Assembly: GCF_002846415.1 (NCBI RefSeq)
Contig: NZ_PJMX01000001.1
Coordinates: 3,658,001-3,722,000 of the forward strand
Origin: Streptomyces sp. TLI_146
GTDB taxonomy: Bacteria; Actinomycetota; Actinomycetes; Streptomycetales; Streptomycetaceae
Length of the DNA stretch: 64,000 bases
Direction: 5' to 3'
Made by a program: the position numbers and the translations under genes. Below the pieces are notes generated by a model, which made no database searches, was not told where the DNA came from, and saw only the letters and a program-made list of their open reading frames with translations. Position 1 is the first letter of the stretch. Every line of letters begins with the position of its first letter. Positions 56,400 through 64,000 of this stretch are shown one piece after another.

Positions 56400-57983
56400 C
56401 TACTCCCATCGCACCACCGGCGACCGGTAGAAGTTCACCCCCAGCGCCTCCAGCCGCGGCCCCTGCGCCCCCAGCCGGGCCCGGTACGACGGCCAGTCGT
56501 GGGTCCGCGCCGGGGACCAGCCGAGCTCCGCGATCCCGGGGAGGCGCGGGAACGCCATGTACTCGACGTCCGCGCTCGCAGTCAGCGTCTCCGACCACAG
56601 CGGCGCCTCGACCCCGAGCACCGCCCCGGCCGGAAGCCCGGCGACAAAGGTGTCCGGGTCCCACCCGTACGACTTGTCCACCTCCACGAACCCCGCCCAG
56701 TCCAGACCGAGTTCCGTGTGCGCGTCGTACTTCATATCCAGGTACGCCCGATTCGCCGGCGACATCACCAGCTTCGTGCCCGCCTTCGCCGCCGCGACGA
56801 CCTCTGCCTCGTCGCCGTCCGTGCCCCAGTACTGGGCCACCGCCCCGGCGACCGGCCGTGCCCCGGCCAGCTGGTGCCAGCCGAGGACCGTCTTGCCGTA
56901 CTTGCCGACGATCGCCTGCGCCCGGTCCATGAAGGCCACGTAGTCCGCGTGCGCCGTCGAGTGCGCCTCGTCGCCGCCGATGTGGATATATCGACCCGGA
57001 GTCATCGCCGCCAGCTCCCGCACCACGTCGTCGAGGAACGCGTACGTCACCGGCTTCGGCACGCACAGTGAGCTGAAACCGACGTCCGTGCCGGTATAGA
57101 GGGAAGGCGCGACACCGTCGCAGTTCAGGTCGGCGTAGGAGGCGAGCGCCGCGTTGGTGTGGCCGGGAGTGTCGATCTCGGGGATCACTTCCAGATAGCG
57201 GCTCGCCGCGTACCGGACGATCTCCGCGTACTCCGCCTTCGTATAGAAGCCGCCCCTGCCACCGCCCACCTGCGTCTGCCCGCCGTACGCCGCGAGCCTC
57301 GGCCAGGAGTCGATCGCGATCCGCCAGCCCTGGTCGTCGCTGAGGTGCAGATGCAGCTTGTTGACCTTGTACAGCGCCAGCTGGTCGATGTACCGCTCCA
57401 CCTGCCCGGGCGTGAAGAAGTGGCGCGAGACGTCGAGCATCGCGCCCCGGTAGGCGTACCGCGGGCTGTCCTCGATCGTCCCGCCCGCCACCTGCCACGG
57501 GCCCGGCTGCCGCGTCCTCCTCTCCACCGACGCGGGCAGCAGCTGCCGCAGCGTCTGGACGCCGTGGAAGAGCCCGGCCGCCCGGTGCGCCGTGAGGGTG
57601 ACCGCGCCCCGGCCGCTCTCCAGCCGGTACCCCTCCTCCCCCAGCCGCGCGTCGCCGGTGAGCCGCAGCCGGATGCCGCCGGGGCCGTCCGCCCGCACCG
57701 GCAGCGCGTACCCGGTCGAGGGGCGCAGCACGTCCGCCAGATATCCGGCGATCCGGCGGCCCTCGGCGCCCGCGCCGGCGGCGACGCGGATCGGGGTGGT
57801 GGAGGTGATCGTGTACGCGGTGCCGCCCGGCGCGACGGACGCGGGCGCGGGGACGATCTGGCCGAGGGGTCGGGGGGCGCGGGCCGTGGTCGTGGAGCCC
57901 GTCGCGGCTCCGGCCGAGGTGCCCGCCGCCGCCACCAGCAGCAGGGCGCCGAGCAACAGGGACACAGTTCTGCGCTGACTCAC
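56400..57983 (-). CDS. hex: Secreted GH20 beta-N-acetylhexosaminidase
   Basis: This 527-residue family 20 enzyme removes terminal GlcNAc from chitin oligomers outside the cell. The signal TVSLLLGALLLVAAAGTSAGAA is followed by an N-terminal alpha/beta domain (about 40-160), then the TIM barrel with LHLHLSDDQGWRIAIDSWP and HIGGDEAHS, whose Asp-Glu pair is catalytic, and YWGTDGDEAE later. ATG 57983 is normal. It diverges from the DUF4429 gene, with a DasR-like box 74 bases upstream, so GlcNAc-6P should induce it. In S. coelicolor this is the gene next to desD. Confidence 0.94.
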   Translation of the reverse strand: MSQRRTVSLLLGALLLVAAAGTSAGAATGSTTTARAPRPLGQIVPAPASVAPGGTAYTITSTTPIRVAAGAGAEGRRIAGYLADVLRPSTGYALPVRADGPGGIRLRLTGDARLGEEGYRLESGRGAVTLTAHRAAGLFHGVQTLRQLLPASVERRTRQPGPWQVAGGTIEDSPRYAYRGAMLDVSRHFFTPGQVERYIDQLALYKVNKLHLHLSDDQGWRIAIDSWPRLAAYGGQTQVGGGRGGFYTKAEYAEIVRYAASRYLEVIPEIDTPGHTNAALASYADLNCDGVAPSLYTGTDVGFSSLCVPKPVTYAFLDDVVRELAAMTPGRYIHIGGDEAHSTAHADYVAFMDRAQAIVGKYGKTVLGWHQLAGARPVAGAVAQYWGTDGDEAEVVAAAKAGTKLVMSPANRAYLDMKYDAHTELGLDWAGFVEVDKSYGWDPDTFVAGLPAGAVLGVEAPLWSETLTASADVEYMAFPRLPGIAELGWSPARTHDWPSYRARLGAQGPRLEALGVNFYRSPVVRWE

Positions 57984-58056
57984 TAGCGGTTCCCTTCAAC
58001 GGGGTACGCCGAGCAACCGAACGGAACCCATCACAACCGCCCGCCCCACCGGCGGT

Positions 58057-58072
58057 CAAGGTGTAGACCAGT
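58057..58072 (-). promoter_or_regulatory. DasR-like dre box upstream of hex
   Basis: CAAGGTGTAGACCAGT matches the palindromic dre consensus ACTGGTCTAGACCAGT at 12 of 16 positions, with the right half (TAGACCAGT) intact. It is 74-89 bases before hex. DasR, the GntR-type GlcNAc regulator, is the natural ligand; the site could also affect the divergent DUF4429 gene. Confidence 0.6.
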
Positions 58073-58127
58073 GCGGACCGGTCGCCCAACTGCCCGGCCC
58101 CGCAAGGCCGGATGGAAGAATCACCTC

Positions 58128-59003
58128 ATGGCGGAAATCATCCAGAAGGACGGGACCTGGAGCTTCGACGGGGACGGCGTGCGCATCGTGCCCGGCAGCG
58201 ACAAGGGCGTCAGCCTGCTGCGCCGCACGCTCGGCGAGGTCACGGTGCCGCTCGTGGCGCTGGCCGGGGTGGCGTACGAGCCGGGGCGCAAGACCGGGCG
58301 GCTTCGGCTGAGGCTGCGCGACGGGGCAGACCCGCTGCTCCAGGTGACCGGAGGCAAGCTGGACGACGCCTCCGACCCGTACACCCTGACCGTGGAGACG
58401 AAGGCGGCCGCGATAGCCGAGTACTTCGTGGACGAGGTCCGCAACGCCCTGCTGCTCGACTCGGTGCCCACGGGGCCGGTCGACCGCTATCTCCTGCCGG
58501 GGCCCTCGCTGCCGATGACCGTGAGCGCGGGCGACGCCACGGCCGGGTTCGACGGGCGGGTGGTCCGCCTGGAGTGGACCTGGCACACCGACGAGGTGAA
58601 GACGGGCGCCGGTCCGGCCACCCTCGCCGTGGAGGATCTGCACGCGGTGGAGTGGCTGCCCGCGCGGGGGCTGGTGGACGGGCATCTGCGCTTCGTGAGC
58701 TCGCCGAACGCGCCCCGGGTGCCCGCCGGGCGCGATCCGCACGCCGTGGAGCTCAACGGATTCAAGAAGGACCCGCTGATGGCGCTGCTCGCCGCGGCCG
58801 TGGTGGTGCGGATGCCGCACCCGCACGCGCCGGAGCCCGGACCCGCGCCGGAGCCCAAGGCGCTCGGCCCCGCGCCCGCCGCCGCCGACGACCCGGACGC
58901 CCTGCTGCGGCGGCTGCGCGAGCTCGGGGAACTGCACCAGTCCGGCATCCTCACGGAGGAGGAGTTCACCTTCGCCAAGCAGGCCGTGCTGAAGCGGCTG
59001 TGA
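58128..59003 (+). CDS. DUF4429 protein with C-terminal SHOCT module
   Basis: This 291-residue protein carries two tandem DUF4429 repeats: about 10-100, with WSFDGDGVRIVPGSDKGV, and about 125-215, with AGFDGRVVRLEWTWHTDEV. A Pro-rich linker (PEPGPAPEPKALGPAPA) and a C-terminal SHOCT helix pair (LLRRLRELGELHQSGILTEE, then EFTFAKQAVLKRL) follow. There is no signal peptide. The duplicated domain resembles lipid- or membrane-associated PH-like folds, but no function is known. ATG 58128 has GATGGAAGAA-type purines upstream. It diverges from hex and precedes the glmS promoter. Confidence 0.78.
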   Translation: MAEIIQKDGTWSFDGDGVRIVPGSDKGVSLLRRTLGEVTVPLVALAGVAYEPGRKTGRLRLRLRDGADPLLQVTGGKLDDASDPYTLTVETKAAAIAEYFVDEVRNALLLDSVPTGPVDRYLLPGPSLPMTVSAGDATAGFDGRVVRLEWTWHTDEVKTGAGPATLAVEDLHAVEWLPARGLVDGHLRFVSSPNAPRVPAGRDPHAVELNGFKKDPLMALLAAAVVVRMPHPHAPEPGPAPEPKALGPAPAAADDPDALLRRLRELGELHQSGILTEEEFTFAKQAVLKRL

Positions 59004-59019
59004 GCGCCCCCTGAAGGAG

Positions 59020-59046
59020 CCTGGTCTGTACCAGGATGCGTATGAT
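59020..59046 (+). promoter_or_regulatory. DasR-like box and -10 element upstream of the glmS operon
   Basis: CCTGGTCTGTACCAGG (59020-59035) is a near-palindrome matching dre at 12 of 16 positions. TATGAT (59041-59046), a good -10, follows five bases later. The placement suggests DasR could repress or modulate glmS. I found no convincing -35. Confidence 0.55.
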
Positions 59047-59050
59047 CATG

Positions 59051-59080
59051 AGAATCCTGCCCGATATCGGGCAGGATTCT
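59051..59080. repeat. Perfect 30-bp palindrome at the expected glmS transcript start
   Basis: AGAATCCTGCCCGAT is followed at once by its exact reverse complement ATCGGGCAGGATTCT, with no spacer. It starts about five bases after the TATGAT. In RNA it would form a hairpin of at least 13 pairs with a small loop near the 5' end, followed by TTGC; in DNA it could be an operator. Confidence 0.9.
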
Positions 59081-59114
59081 TGCGTGAGGGCGGGATTCCC
59101 CGCAATATCGACGG

Positions 59115-59396
59115 GTGCTCGAACGCCGCAGCCCGTCGTCCCACGACGACCTCATCGACCATCTGGTGCGCAGCACCGCGCTCCAGCGCGGCGAAGCGGC
59201 CCGGGTGGTACTTGAGGTGCTGGCGTACTTCGACGAGACGTACGAGGAATTCGTCCGCCGCCGCCACCGTGAGCTGCAGTCCGGTGGTCTGGTGAACGCG
59301 GAGATCTTCGAGCGGATCGCGGCCGAGCTGCCGCACCGCGCCGTGGCGCCACCGGAGCTCTCGCTCCGGCAGCTGCGCCGCATCGTCTACGGCTGA
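59115..59396 (+). CDS. Small conserved protein preceding glmS
   Basis: This 93-residue protein is soluble and mostly helical: HDDLIDHLVRSTALQRGEAA, then RVVLEVLAYFDETYEEFVRR, and a basic tail RQLRRIVYG. The second piece resembles a small regulatory helix pair. I do not know the family. The GTG at 59115 follows the palindrome by 35 bases. It lies 61 bases before glmS on the same strand, and both are probably on one transcript. A comparable small gene seems to accompany glmS in other streptomycetes, which points to a linked function, unproven. Confidence 0.65.
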   Translation: MLERRSPSSHDDLIDHLVRSTALQRGEAARVVLEVLAYFDETYEEFVRRRHRELQSGGLVNAEIFERIAAELPHRAVAPPELSLRQLRRIVYG

Positions 59397-59457
59397 TACG
59401 GCTGAGCACACGCCGGAACTTGTTGGACTTGTACGTCGATGGAGGGGTCAAGACTCT

Positions 59458-61275
59458 ATGTGCGGAATCGTCGGTTATATCGGTAAGCGTGATGTCGCTC
59501 CCCTGCTGCTCGAAGGTCTGCAGCGGCTGGAGTACCGGGGTTACGACTCCGCGGGCGTGGTCATCAACAGCCCCAAGTCGGGCGCGCTGAAGATGGTCAA
59601 GGCCAAGGGCCGCGTCCGCGACCTGGAGGCCCGCGTCCCCAAGCGCTTCACCGGCACCACCGGCATCGCGCACACCCGCTGGGCCACCCACGGCGCCCCG
59701 AGCGACGTGAACTCTCACCCGCACCTGGACCCGGAGAACAAGGTCGCCGTCGTCCACAACGGCATCGTCGACAACGCCGCCGAGCTGCGCGTCAAGCTGG
59801 AGGCCGAGGGCGTCGTCTTCGCGTCCGAGACCGACACCGAGGTCATCACCCACCTGATCGCCCGCTCCCAGGCCGACTCCCTGGAGGAGAAGGTCCGCGA
59901 GGCGCTCAAGGTCATCGAGGGCACCTACGGCATCGCCGTGATGCACGCCGACTTCGCCGACCGCATCGTGGTCGCCCGCAACGGCTCCCCGGTCATCCTC
60001 GGCATCGGCGAGAAGGAGATGCTCGTCGCCTCCGACGTCGCCGCGCTGATCGCCCACACCCGCCAGGTCGTGACCCTCAACGACGGCGAGATGGCCACCC
60101 TGAAGGCCGACGACTTCCGTACGTACACGACCTCGGGCACGCTCACCAACGCCACCCCCGAGACCGTCGAGTGGGAGGCCGCCTCCTACGACATGGGCGG
60201 CCACGACACGTACATGCACAAGGAGATGTCGGAGCAGGCCGACGCCGTGGACCGCGTGCTGCGCGGCCGCATCGACGACCGGTTCTCCACCGTCCACCTC
60301 GGCGGCCTCAACCTGGACGCCCGCGAGGCCCGCGGGGTGCGCCGGATCAAGATCCTCGGCTGCGGCACCTCGTACCACGCCGGCATGATCGGCGCCGGTC
60401 TCATCGAGGAGCTCGCCCGCATCCCCGCGGACGCCGAGCCGGCCTCCGAGTTCCGCTACCGCAACCCGGTCGTGGACCCCGACACACTGTACATCGCGGT
60501 CTCCCAGTCCGGTGAGACCTACGACGTGCTCGCCGCCGTCCAGGAGCTCAAGCGCAAGGGCGCCCGCGTCCTGGGTGTCGTGAACGTCGTCGGCTCGGCG
60601 ATCGCCCGCGAGGCGGACGGCGGCACCTATGTGCACGCCGGACCCGAGGTCTGCGTCGTCTCCACCAAGTGCTTCACCAACACCGTCGTCGCCTTCGCGC
60701 TGCTCGCGCTGCACCTGGGCCGCATCCGCGACCTGTCGGTGGCCGACGGCAAGCGGATCATCGAGGGCCTGCGCAAGCTGCCCGCGCAGATCTCCGAGAT
60801 CCTGGCGATGGAGCCGGAGATCGAGAAGCTGGCCAAGGAGTACGCGGGCGCCCAGTCGATGATGTTCATCGGCCGCGTCCGGGGCTACCCGGTCGCCCTG
60901 GAGGCCTCCCTGAAGCTCAAGGAGATCTCCTACATCCACGCCGAGGCCTACCCGGCCTCCGAGCTCAAGCACGGCCCGCTGGCCCTCATCGAGCCCGCGC
61001 TGCCGACGGTCGCGATCGTCCCCGACGACGACCTGCTGGAGAAGAACCGCGCGGCCCTGGAGGAGATCAAGGCCCGCAGCGGCCGCATCCTCGCCGTGGC
61101 CCACCGCGAGCAGGAGAAGGCCGACCACACCATCGTCGTCCCGAAGAACGAGGACGAGCTGGACCCGATCCTGATGGGCATCCCGCTCCAGCTCTTCGCG
61201 TACCACACGGCGCTGGCCATGGGCCGCGACATCGACAAGCCGCGCAACCTGGCGAAGTCCGTCACGGTCGAGTAG
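59458..61275 (+). CDS. glmS: Glucosamine-fructose-6-phosphate aminotransferase
   Basis: This 605-residue enzyme makes GlcN-6P from fructose-6P and glutamine, the first step to UDP-GlcNAc and peptidoglycan. MCGIVGYIGKRDVAPLLLE carries the N-terminal Cys nucleophile of the class II amidotransferase domain (1-230), with HTRWATHGAPSDVNSHPH. Two SIS domains follow: ILGCGTSYHAGMIG with SQSGETYDVLAAV, and ALEASLKLKEISYIHAEAYP. DIDKPRNLAKSVTVE ends it as usual. ATG 59458 has GGAGGGG upstream. A strong terminator follows. Confidence 0.96.
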   Translation: MCGIVGYIGKRDVAPLLLEGLQRLEYRGYDSAGVVINSPKSGALKMVKAKGRVRDLEARVPKRFTGTTGIAHTRWATHGAPSDVNSHPHLDPENKVAVVHNGIVDNAAELRVKLEAEGVVFASETDTEVITHLIARSQADSLEEKVREALKVIEGTYGIAVMHADFADRIVVARNGSPVILGIGEKEMLVASDVAALIAHTRQVVTLNDGEMATLKADDFRTYTTSGTLTNATPETVEWEAASYDMGGHDTYMHKEMSEQADAVDRVLRGRIDDRFSTVHLGGLNLDAREARGVRRIKILGCGTSYHAGMIGAGLIEELARIPADAEPASEFRYRNPVVDPDTLYIAVSQSGETYDVLAAVQELKRKGARVLGVVNVVGSAIAREADGGTYVHAGPEVCVVSTKCFTNTVVAFALLALHLGRIRDLSVADGKRIIEGLRKLPAQISEILAMEPEIEKLAKEYAGAQSMMFIGRVRGYPVALEASLKLKEISYIHAEAYPASELKHGPLALIEPALPTVAIVPDDDLLEKNRAALEEIKARSGRILAVAHREQEKADHTIVVPKNEDELDPILMGIPLQLFAYHTALAMGRDIDKPRNLAKSVTVE

Positions 61276-61334
61276 TCCAGGACCGGTACGGCTGGTTCCG
61301 TACCGCCCCTACGGCAGAAGACGTAGACACAGAA

Positions 61335-61370
61335 GCGGCCCCGCACGCGCCACCAGGCGTGCGGGGCCGC
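61335..61370. terminator. Bidirectional terminator between glmS and the acetate-transporter gene
   Basis: GCGGCCCCGCACGC (61335-61348) and GCGTGCGGGGCCGC (61357-61370) are perfect 14-base arms with an 8-base loop, between two converging genes. It is one of the strongest hairpins in the window. Confidence 0.9.
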
Positions 61371-61414
61371 TCCCTTGCCTGCCGGTGCCGCCCATTGCAC
61401 CGGCCTGCGGCTGC

Positions 61415-61984
61415 CTAGCCGGCGGCCGTCACCCCCCGGCCGGCAGCGCGTCGCGGAACCGCCGTCGGCCAGTTGGCCAGGCCCGCCGTCGCCCCGTACC
61501 AGGACACCGCGCCCGCGACCGCCGCCACCCAGCCGCCGGCCTTCGCGAGGCCGTCGTTGGTGGCGAAGTCGGCGATCGCGAGGAGCACCAGGGAGACGAA
61601 CAGCAGGGCGTACGAGCCCTGCCGGATGGGTCCGGCGCCGGCCGCGCCCACCGCCAGGCTCAGCGCGAGGAGCCCGAACAGGAGCAGGAAAAGTCCTGCC
61701 GCGTTGGTGGAGAACTTCGCGTCCGCACCGCTGGCCCAGGTGAACCAGAAGGCGCCCAGGCCCGCGAAGGCGGTGCCGGTGAAGGCGTCCTGGTCACGGA
61801 ACGCGACGATGCCGAGGACGAAGAGGCCGATGCCGCCGACGTAGGTCGCGATCGACACGGCGTCCGCCACGGTGACGCCGTCGACGACCTTGGTGGTGCC
61901 GAGGCCGAAGGCGAGCAGGGTGAGTCCGAGTGCGAGGTGGCCGAGAGTGGAAGTGACGCTTCCCGCGGGGGCTTCGTGGTCCAC
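61415..61984 (-). CDS. GPR1/FUN34/YaaH-family acetate transporter-like protein
   Basis: This 189-residue membrane protein has six predicted helices. The N-terminal helix region (LGHLALGLTLLAFGLGTTKV) replaces the usual NPxP start with a related but divergent one. YVGGIGLFVLGIVAFRDQDA, then FTGTAFAGLGAFWFTWAS and LFLLLFGLLALSLAV, match the SatP/YaaH acetate and succinate channel family. Start GTG 61984 has GGGAG upstream. Its gene ends at the strong terminator shared with glmS. It probably moves acetate or another short acid; the ligand is not proven. Confidence 0.8.
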   Translation of the reverse strand: MDHEAPAGSVTSTLGHLALGLTLLAFGLGTTKVVDGVTVADAVSIATYVGGIGLFVLGIVAFRDQDAFTGTAFAGLGAFWFTWASGADAKFSTNAAGLFLLLFGLLALSLAVGAAGAGPIRQGSYALLFVSLVLLAIADFATNDGLAKAGGWVAAVAGAVSWYGATAGLANWPTAVPRRAAGRGVTAAG

Positions 61985-62242
61985 GGCGGGCTCCCTTCAT
62001 GTGCAGTTGTGCTGCAGGTCGTGCTGCTTCCCAGCGACCCTTATGTACCCTTCACAAGGGCACAATCCACCCCCTACCGGAGGGTAGATTCGCCCTGGAA
62101 CAAAGGGAGTTGACAGCGTCTCAGCTGGGACAACAAACGGACACGGCCGGGTTACGGAACGACGCCGCGGGACAGTCGCGGGGCATCGGGGAAGATCGGG
62201 AAAACCGGGAACGGCGTCGGGAAACGACGTCGGGAATCGGCG
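61985..62242. other. Intergenic region upstream of the transporter gene
   Basis: The 258-base region holds two short inverted repeats: CCCTT-cac-AAGGG at 62048-62060 and CTACC-ggag-GGTAG at 62074-62087. Either could be an operator for the minus-strand transporter gene. The rest is the 3' flank of the universal stress gene; no coding frame is supported. Confidence 0.45.
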
Positions 62243-62764
62243 TTACGGGATGACGACCACGGGGCGCTGGGCCCGCCGGGCGAGGCGGCCGGCGACCGAG
62301 CCGAAGATCCGGCCGACGATGCCGTGCGTGGAGCCGACGACGATCGCGTCCGCCGCGTACTCCCGCCCGACTTCTTCCAGTTCGTGACAGATGTCCCCGC
62401 CGCGCTCGACCAGGATCCAGGAGACCTCGGCGAGGTAGTCCGCACAGGCGAGCTCCAGGCCGAGCACTTCCGTCCGGTGGTCCGGCACGTCCACGAAGAC
62501 CGGCGGCTCGCAGCCGGCCCACACGGTGGTGGGCAGCCGGTTGGCGACGTGCACGATGATCAGACCGGAACCGGAGCGTCTGGCCATGCCGATGGCGTAC
62601 GCGAGGGCGCGCTCGCTCGACGTGGAGCCGTCGAAGCCGACCACCACTCCGTGCCGGAAGGCCGGGTCACAGGAGAGACGTGGTTCTTCTGCCGCCTGGA
62701 GGTCCGACGTCGGGTCGGCTACCTGCTTGCGGTCCGCGGGTTCGGGGAATTCTTGACCGGCCAT
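62243..62764 (-). CDS. Universal stress protein (UspA family)
   Basis: This 173-residue protein has one Usp domain (about 35-173): RHGVVVGFDGSTSSERALAY begins it, and GSTHGIVGRIFGSVAGRLAR ends near RPVVVIP, the family's ATP-binding G-x2-G-x9-G(S/T) motif. A 30-residue N-terminal acidic tail precedes the domain. ATG 62764 is chosen because the domain begins soon after; the ribosome site (GAGACACCC) is weak, so the N-terminus is not firm. Usp proteins act in dormancy and stress. It stands alone, diverging from the small membrane-protein gene. Confidence 0.85.
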   Translation of the reverse strand: MAGQEFPEPADRKQVADPTSDLQAAEEPRLSCDPAFRHGVVVGFDGSTSSERALAYAIGMARRSGSGLIIVHVANRLPTTVWAGCEPPVFVDVPDHRTEVLGLELACADYLAEVSWILVERGGDICHELEEVGREYAADAIVVGSTHGIVGRIFGSVAGRLARRAQRPVVVIP

Positions 62765-63133
62765 GGGTGTCTCGGCGTTTGGATCCTCATGGGAGGGCGA
62801 CAGTTGGCGGCGGAGCTGTGTCCGGGAATCATCTTCCCAAGCCCATACCCCCAAGGGTACGGCGACACTCCTCTCCTGCCCAGAGCCGCCGATGCTGCAC
62901 GGCGTTCCCCGGAGCATGCACGAGCCCGCCCCGGATGGCAATGGCCGATGGCCGGTACAGAGGTCCTTTCTTCAACATTCTGTGCACGTTCGATCCACTT
63001 CGGTGACATCCCGAGGCGCTCCGGCTGTGCTCCGGCTGTGGCCCCGCTGTGCACGCGCAGTGACCGGAACGCGTACCCGCCCGTTAGACACGCGGCCGTT
63101 CCGACGCTGTTTCGACACCCCTCCGTGGAGCCC
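62765..63133. other. Divergent gap between usp and the small membrane-protein gene
   Basis: This 369-base region must hold promoters for both neighbours. It contains an 11-base perfect tandem repeat, GCTCCGGCTGT, at 63018-63028 and 63029-63039, and TTAGAC at 63085-63090, a possible -10. No gene was recognised. Confidence 0.45.
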
Positions 63134-63553
63134 ATGCCCGTGCCCGTCCCGCCGCTCGCCCAGGACGCCTCCCCGCCCACCCCGCCCGGCGGCTCCCGCC
63201 GGGGCGCGCACGCCCCCCGGGGGCCGGGCGCGCCCGCGCCCGGGGAAGGGCCGCGGGGCGCCGAGGGGCGTGCGGAGGGGGGCTCGCACGGCGTACGGGC
63301 GGCTTCCGCGGTTGCCGGGGACTGCGCGGGCGACGTGGTGCGCTGGGCGGCGTTCAGCTGCGTCCTGGTGCCGGTGGTGCTCGTCGTCTACGGTTCCTCG
63401 TTCGCCGGGGCCACCGGCACGGCCGTCGGGCTCGCGGCGATCACCGCTGTCTGCCGACTGCTGCTGCGCCAGTCCGAGCGCGCGGCGGCCCGACCGGGCC
63501 CCGGCCGGCACCGCGACGGTGGGGCGAACGGCGAAAGTTCGCCGTTGGACTGA
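63134..63553 (+). CDS. Small membrane protein with Pro/Gly-rich N-terminus
   Basis: This 139-residue protein has a long disordered cytoplasmic stretch (about 1-68) and two closely packed hydrophobic segments, WAAFSCVLVPVVLVVYG and TAVGLAAITAVCRLLL, then an Arg-rich tail. It looks like a two-helix inner-membrane hairpin. ATG 63134 is used; GTG 63125 is possible. No family is recognised. It lies next to adpA, where S. coelicolor also has a small membrane protein as far as I recall. Coding support comes from codon bias and the coherent hydrophobic pattern. Confidence 0.6.
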   Translation: MPVPVPPLAQDASPPTPPGGSRRGAHAPRGPGAPAPGEGPRGAEGRAEGGSHGVRAASAVAGDCAGDVVRWAAFSCVLVPVVLVVYGSSFAGATGTAVGLAAITAVCRLLLRQSERAAARPGPGRHRDGGANGESSPLD

Positions 63554-63940
63554 CGCGTTCGTACACACGGACCCGTATGTTTTCAGCCAACTTCCCCTCC
63601 CCCCTCCCCCCTGCCCGAAATGGCCTGCCAACCCCCTTGCCACCAGCGGAAAACGGGCAGGGGTGGCGGCTTTGGCCATACGGGTACGGGCCATGCACGC
63701 GACGCCCACTTCCCTACGGGCGCCCTGGATGAAACCCTTCGTGATCGAACGCTTCGCGCCAAGTTGCCAAGTCGACATAGCGCTGAGTACCGGACTTGTC
63801 ACGCCGACGCCACAGAACGCAGTAGATTCGATCATGCGTATCGAAGGCTGGGGGACTCGTGCAAAACCAAGGGGAAAAGTGCAGGAGCGACAAGCCCGAC
63901 AAGAACGGGGAGCCGCGAACACCGAGGGGGGCTTAGCAAA
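63554..63940. promoter_or_regulatory. Long upstream region of the adpA-like gene
   Basis: This 387-base gene-free region probably contains the adpA promoter and leader. TAGATT at 63823-63828 could be a -10, with TTGTCA 21 bases before it, too far for a confident pair. A long C-rich tract occupies 63590-63620. The adpA ribosome site GAGGGGGG lies 11 bases before its ATG. In Streptomyces this region is bound by several developmental regulators, but individual sites cannot be assigned here. Confidence 0.55.
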
Positions 63941-64000
63941 ATGAGCCAGGACTCCGCTGCCGCATCACCGGAGGCCACAAGGAAGCTCGCCGGCCGTCGA
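63941..64000 (+). CDS. adpA: Start of an AdpA-like developmental regulator (cut by window edge)
   Basis: Only 20 codons are visible, MSQDSAAASPEATRKLAGRR. They closely resemble the start of AdpA (BldH), MSHDSTAAPEAAARKLSGRR in S. griseus as I remember it. AdpA is the AraC/DJ-1-type master regulator of aerial growth and antibiotic production. The GAGGGGGG ribosome site and the very long leader also fit adpA, as does the neighbourhood: glmS upstream and the siderophore locus before it, as in S. coelicolor SCO2792. The call rests on a short stretch and position, so the body of the gene must confirm it. Confidence 0.75.
   Translation, partial: MSQDSAAASPEATRKLAGRR

Overview
The window looks like chromosomal core sequence from a Streptomyces. 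GC content is very high and third codon positions are almost always G or C. GTG and TTG starts are frequent, genes are tightly coupled through 4-base ATGA/GTGA overlaps, and there are actinobacterial hallmarks: a desferrioxamine locus with DmdR/IdeR iron boxes, a C-rich-flanked CsoR operator, DasR-like boxes by GlcNAc genes, and what looks like the first 20 codons of AdpA at the right edge. Gene order from the leucine-degradation genes through desABCD, hex and glmS to adpA matches what I remember of the S. coelicolor SCO2776-SCO2792 region. No phage, insertion sequence, CRISPR, tRNA or rRNA was seen.

Layout. 1-1244: end-truncated amino acid permease. 1688-9830: myo-inositol catabolism, with mmsA, iolD, iolB, a Cgl0158-type aldolase and iolC on the minus strand, diverging from an iolE-like gene and iolG. 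10178-13251: a tiny helix-turn-helix protein, then a copper-efflux operon (CsoR box, copZ, attenuator-like hairpin, copA). 13674-18069: citrate synthase, RecD2-type helicase and a DUF937 protein. 18139-24447: a LacI-regulated putative sugar or cyclitol cassette (SDR dehydrogenase and LacI, divergent from a Gfo/Idh/MocA dehydrogenase, a DUF993 aldolase-like protein and a fused double TIM-barrel isomerase). 24792-34330: secreted and envelope functions (GH3 N-acetylhexosaminidase-like, Cys-rich lipoprotein, S37 peptidase, SapA-like secreted protein, fused ABC exporter, serine hydrolase). 34485-38878: a ThDP enzyme, an agmatinase-family ureohydrolase and a PucR regulator. 38956-42565: acyl-CoA dehydrogenase, TesB thioesterase, phosphatase-like protein, TetR regulator.

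42688-48393 is a leucine/isovalerate degradation operon (methylcrotonyl-CoA carboxylase beta and alpha, HMG-CoA lyase, acyl-CoA dehydrogenase). Its acyl-CoA dehydrogenase is broken by an apparent single-C deletion. 48961-56135 holds the ferrioxamine genes in two iron-box-controlled units: desEF (uptake and iron release) and desABCD (lysine decarboxylase, N-hydroxylase, acyltransferase, NIS synthetase). 56400-61275 handles amino sugars (hex and glmS, each preceded by a DasR-like box) around a DUF4429 protein and a 93-residue unknown. The right end carries an acetate-transporter-like protein, a universal stress protein, a small membrane protein, and the start of adpA after a long leader.

Many intergenic gaps contain copies of one dispersed palindromic element (core GGGGCGCGGGGAACTGCGCG), in two sequence variants, often as inverted pairs between convergent genes. 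This and the uncharacterised LacI-controlled cassette are the most interesting unexplained features.
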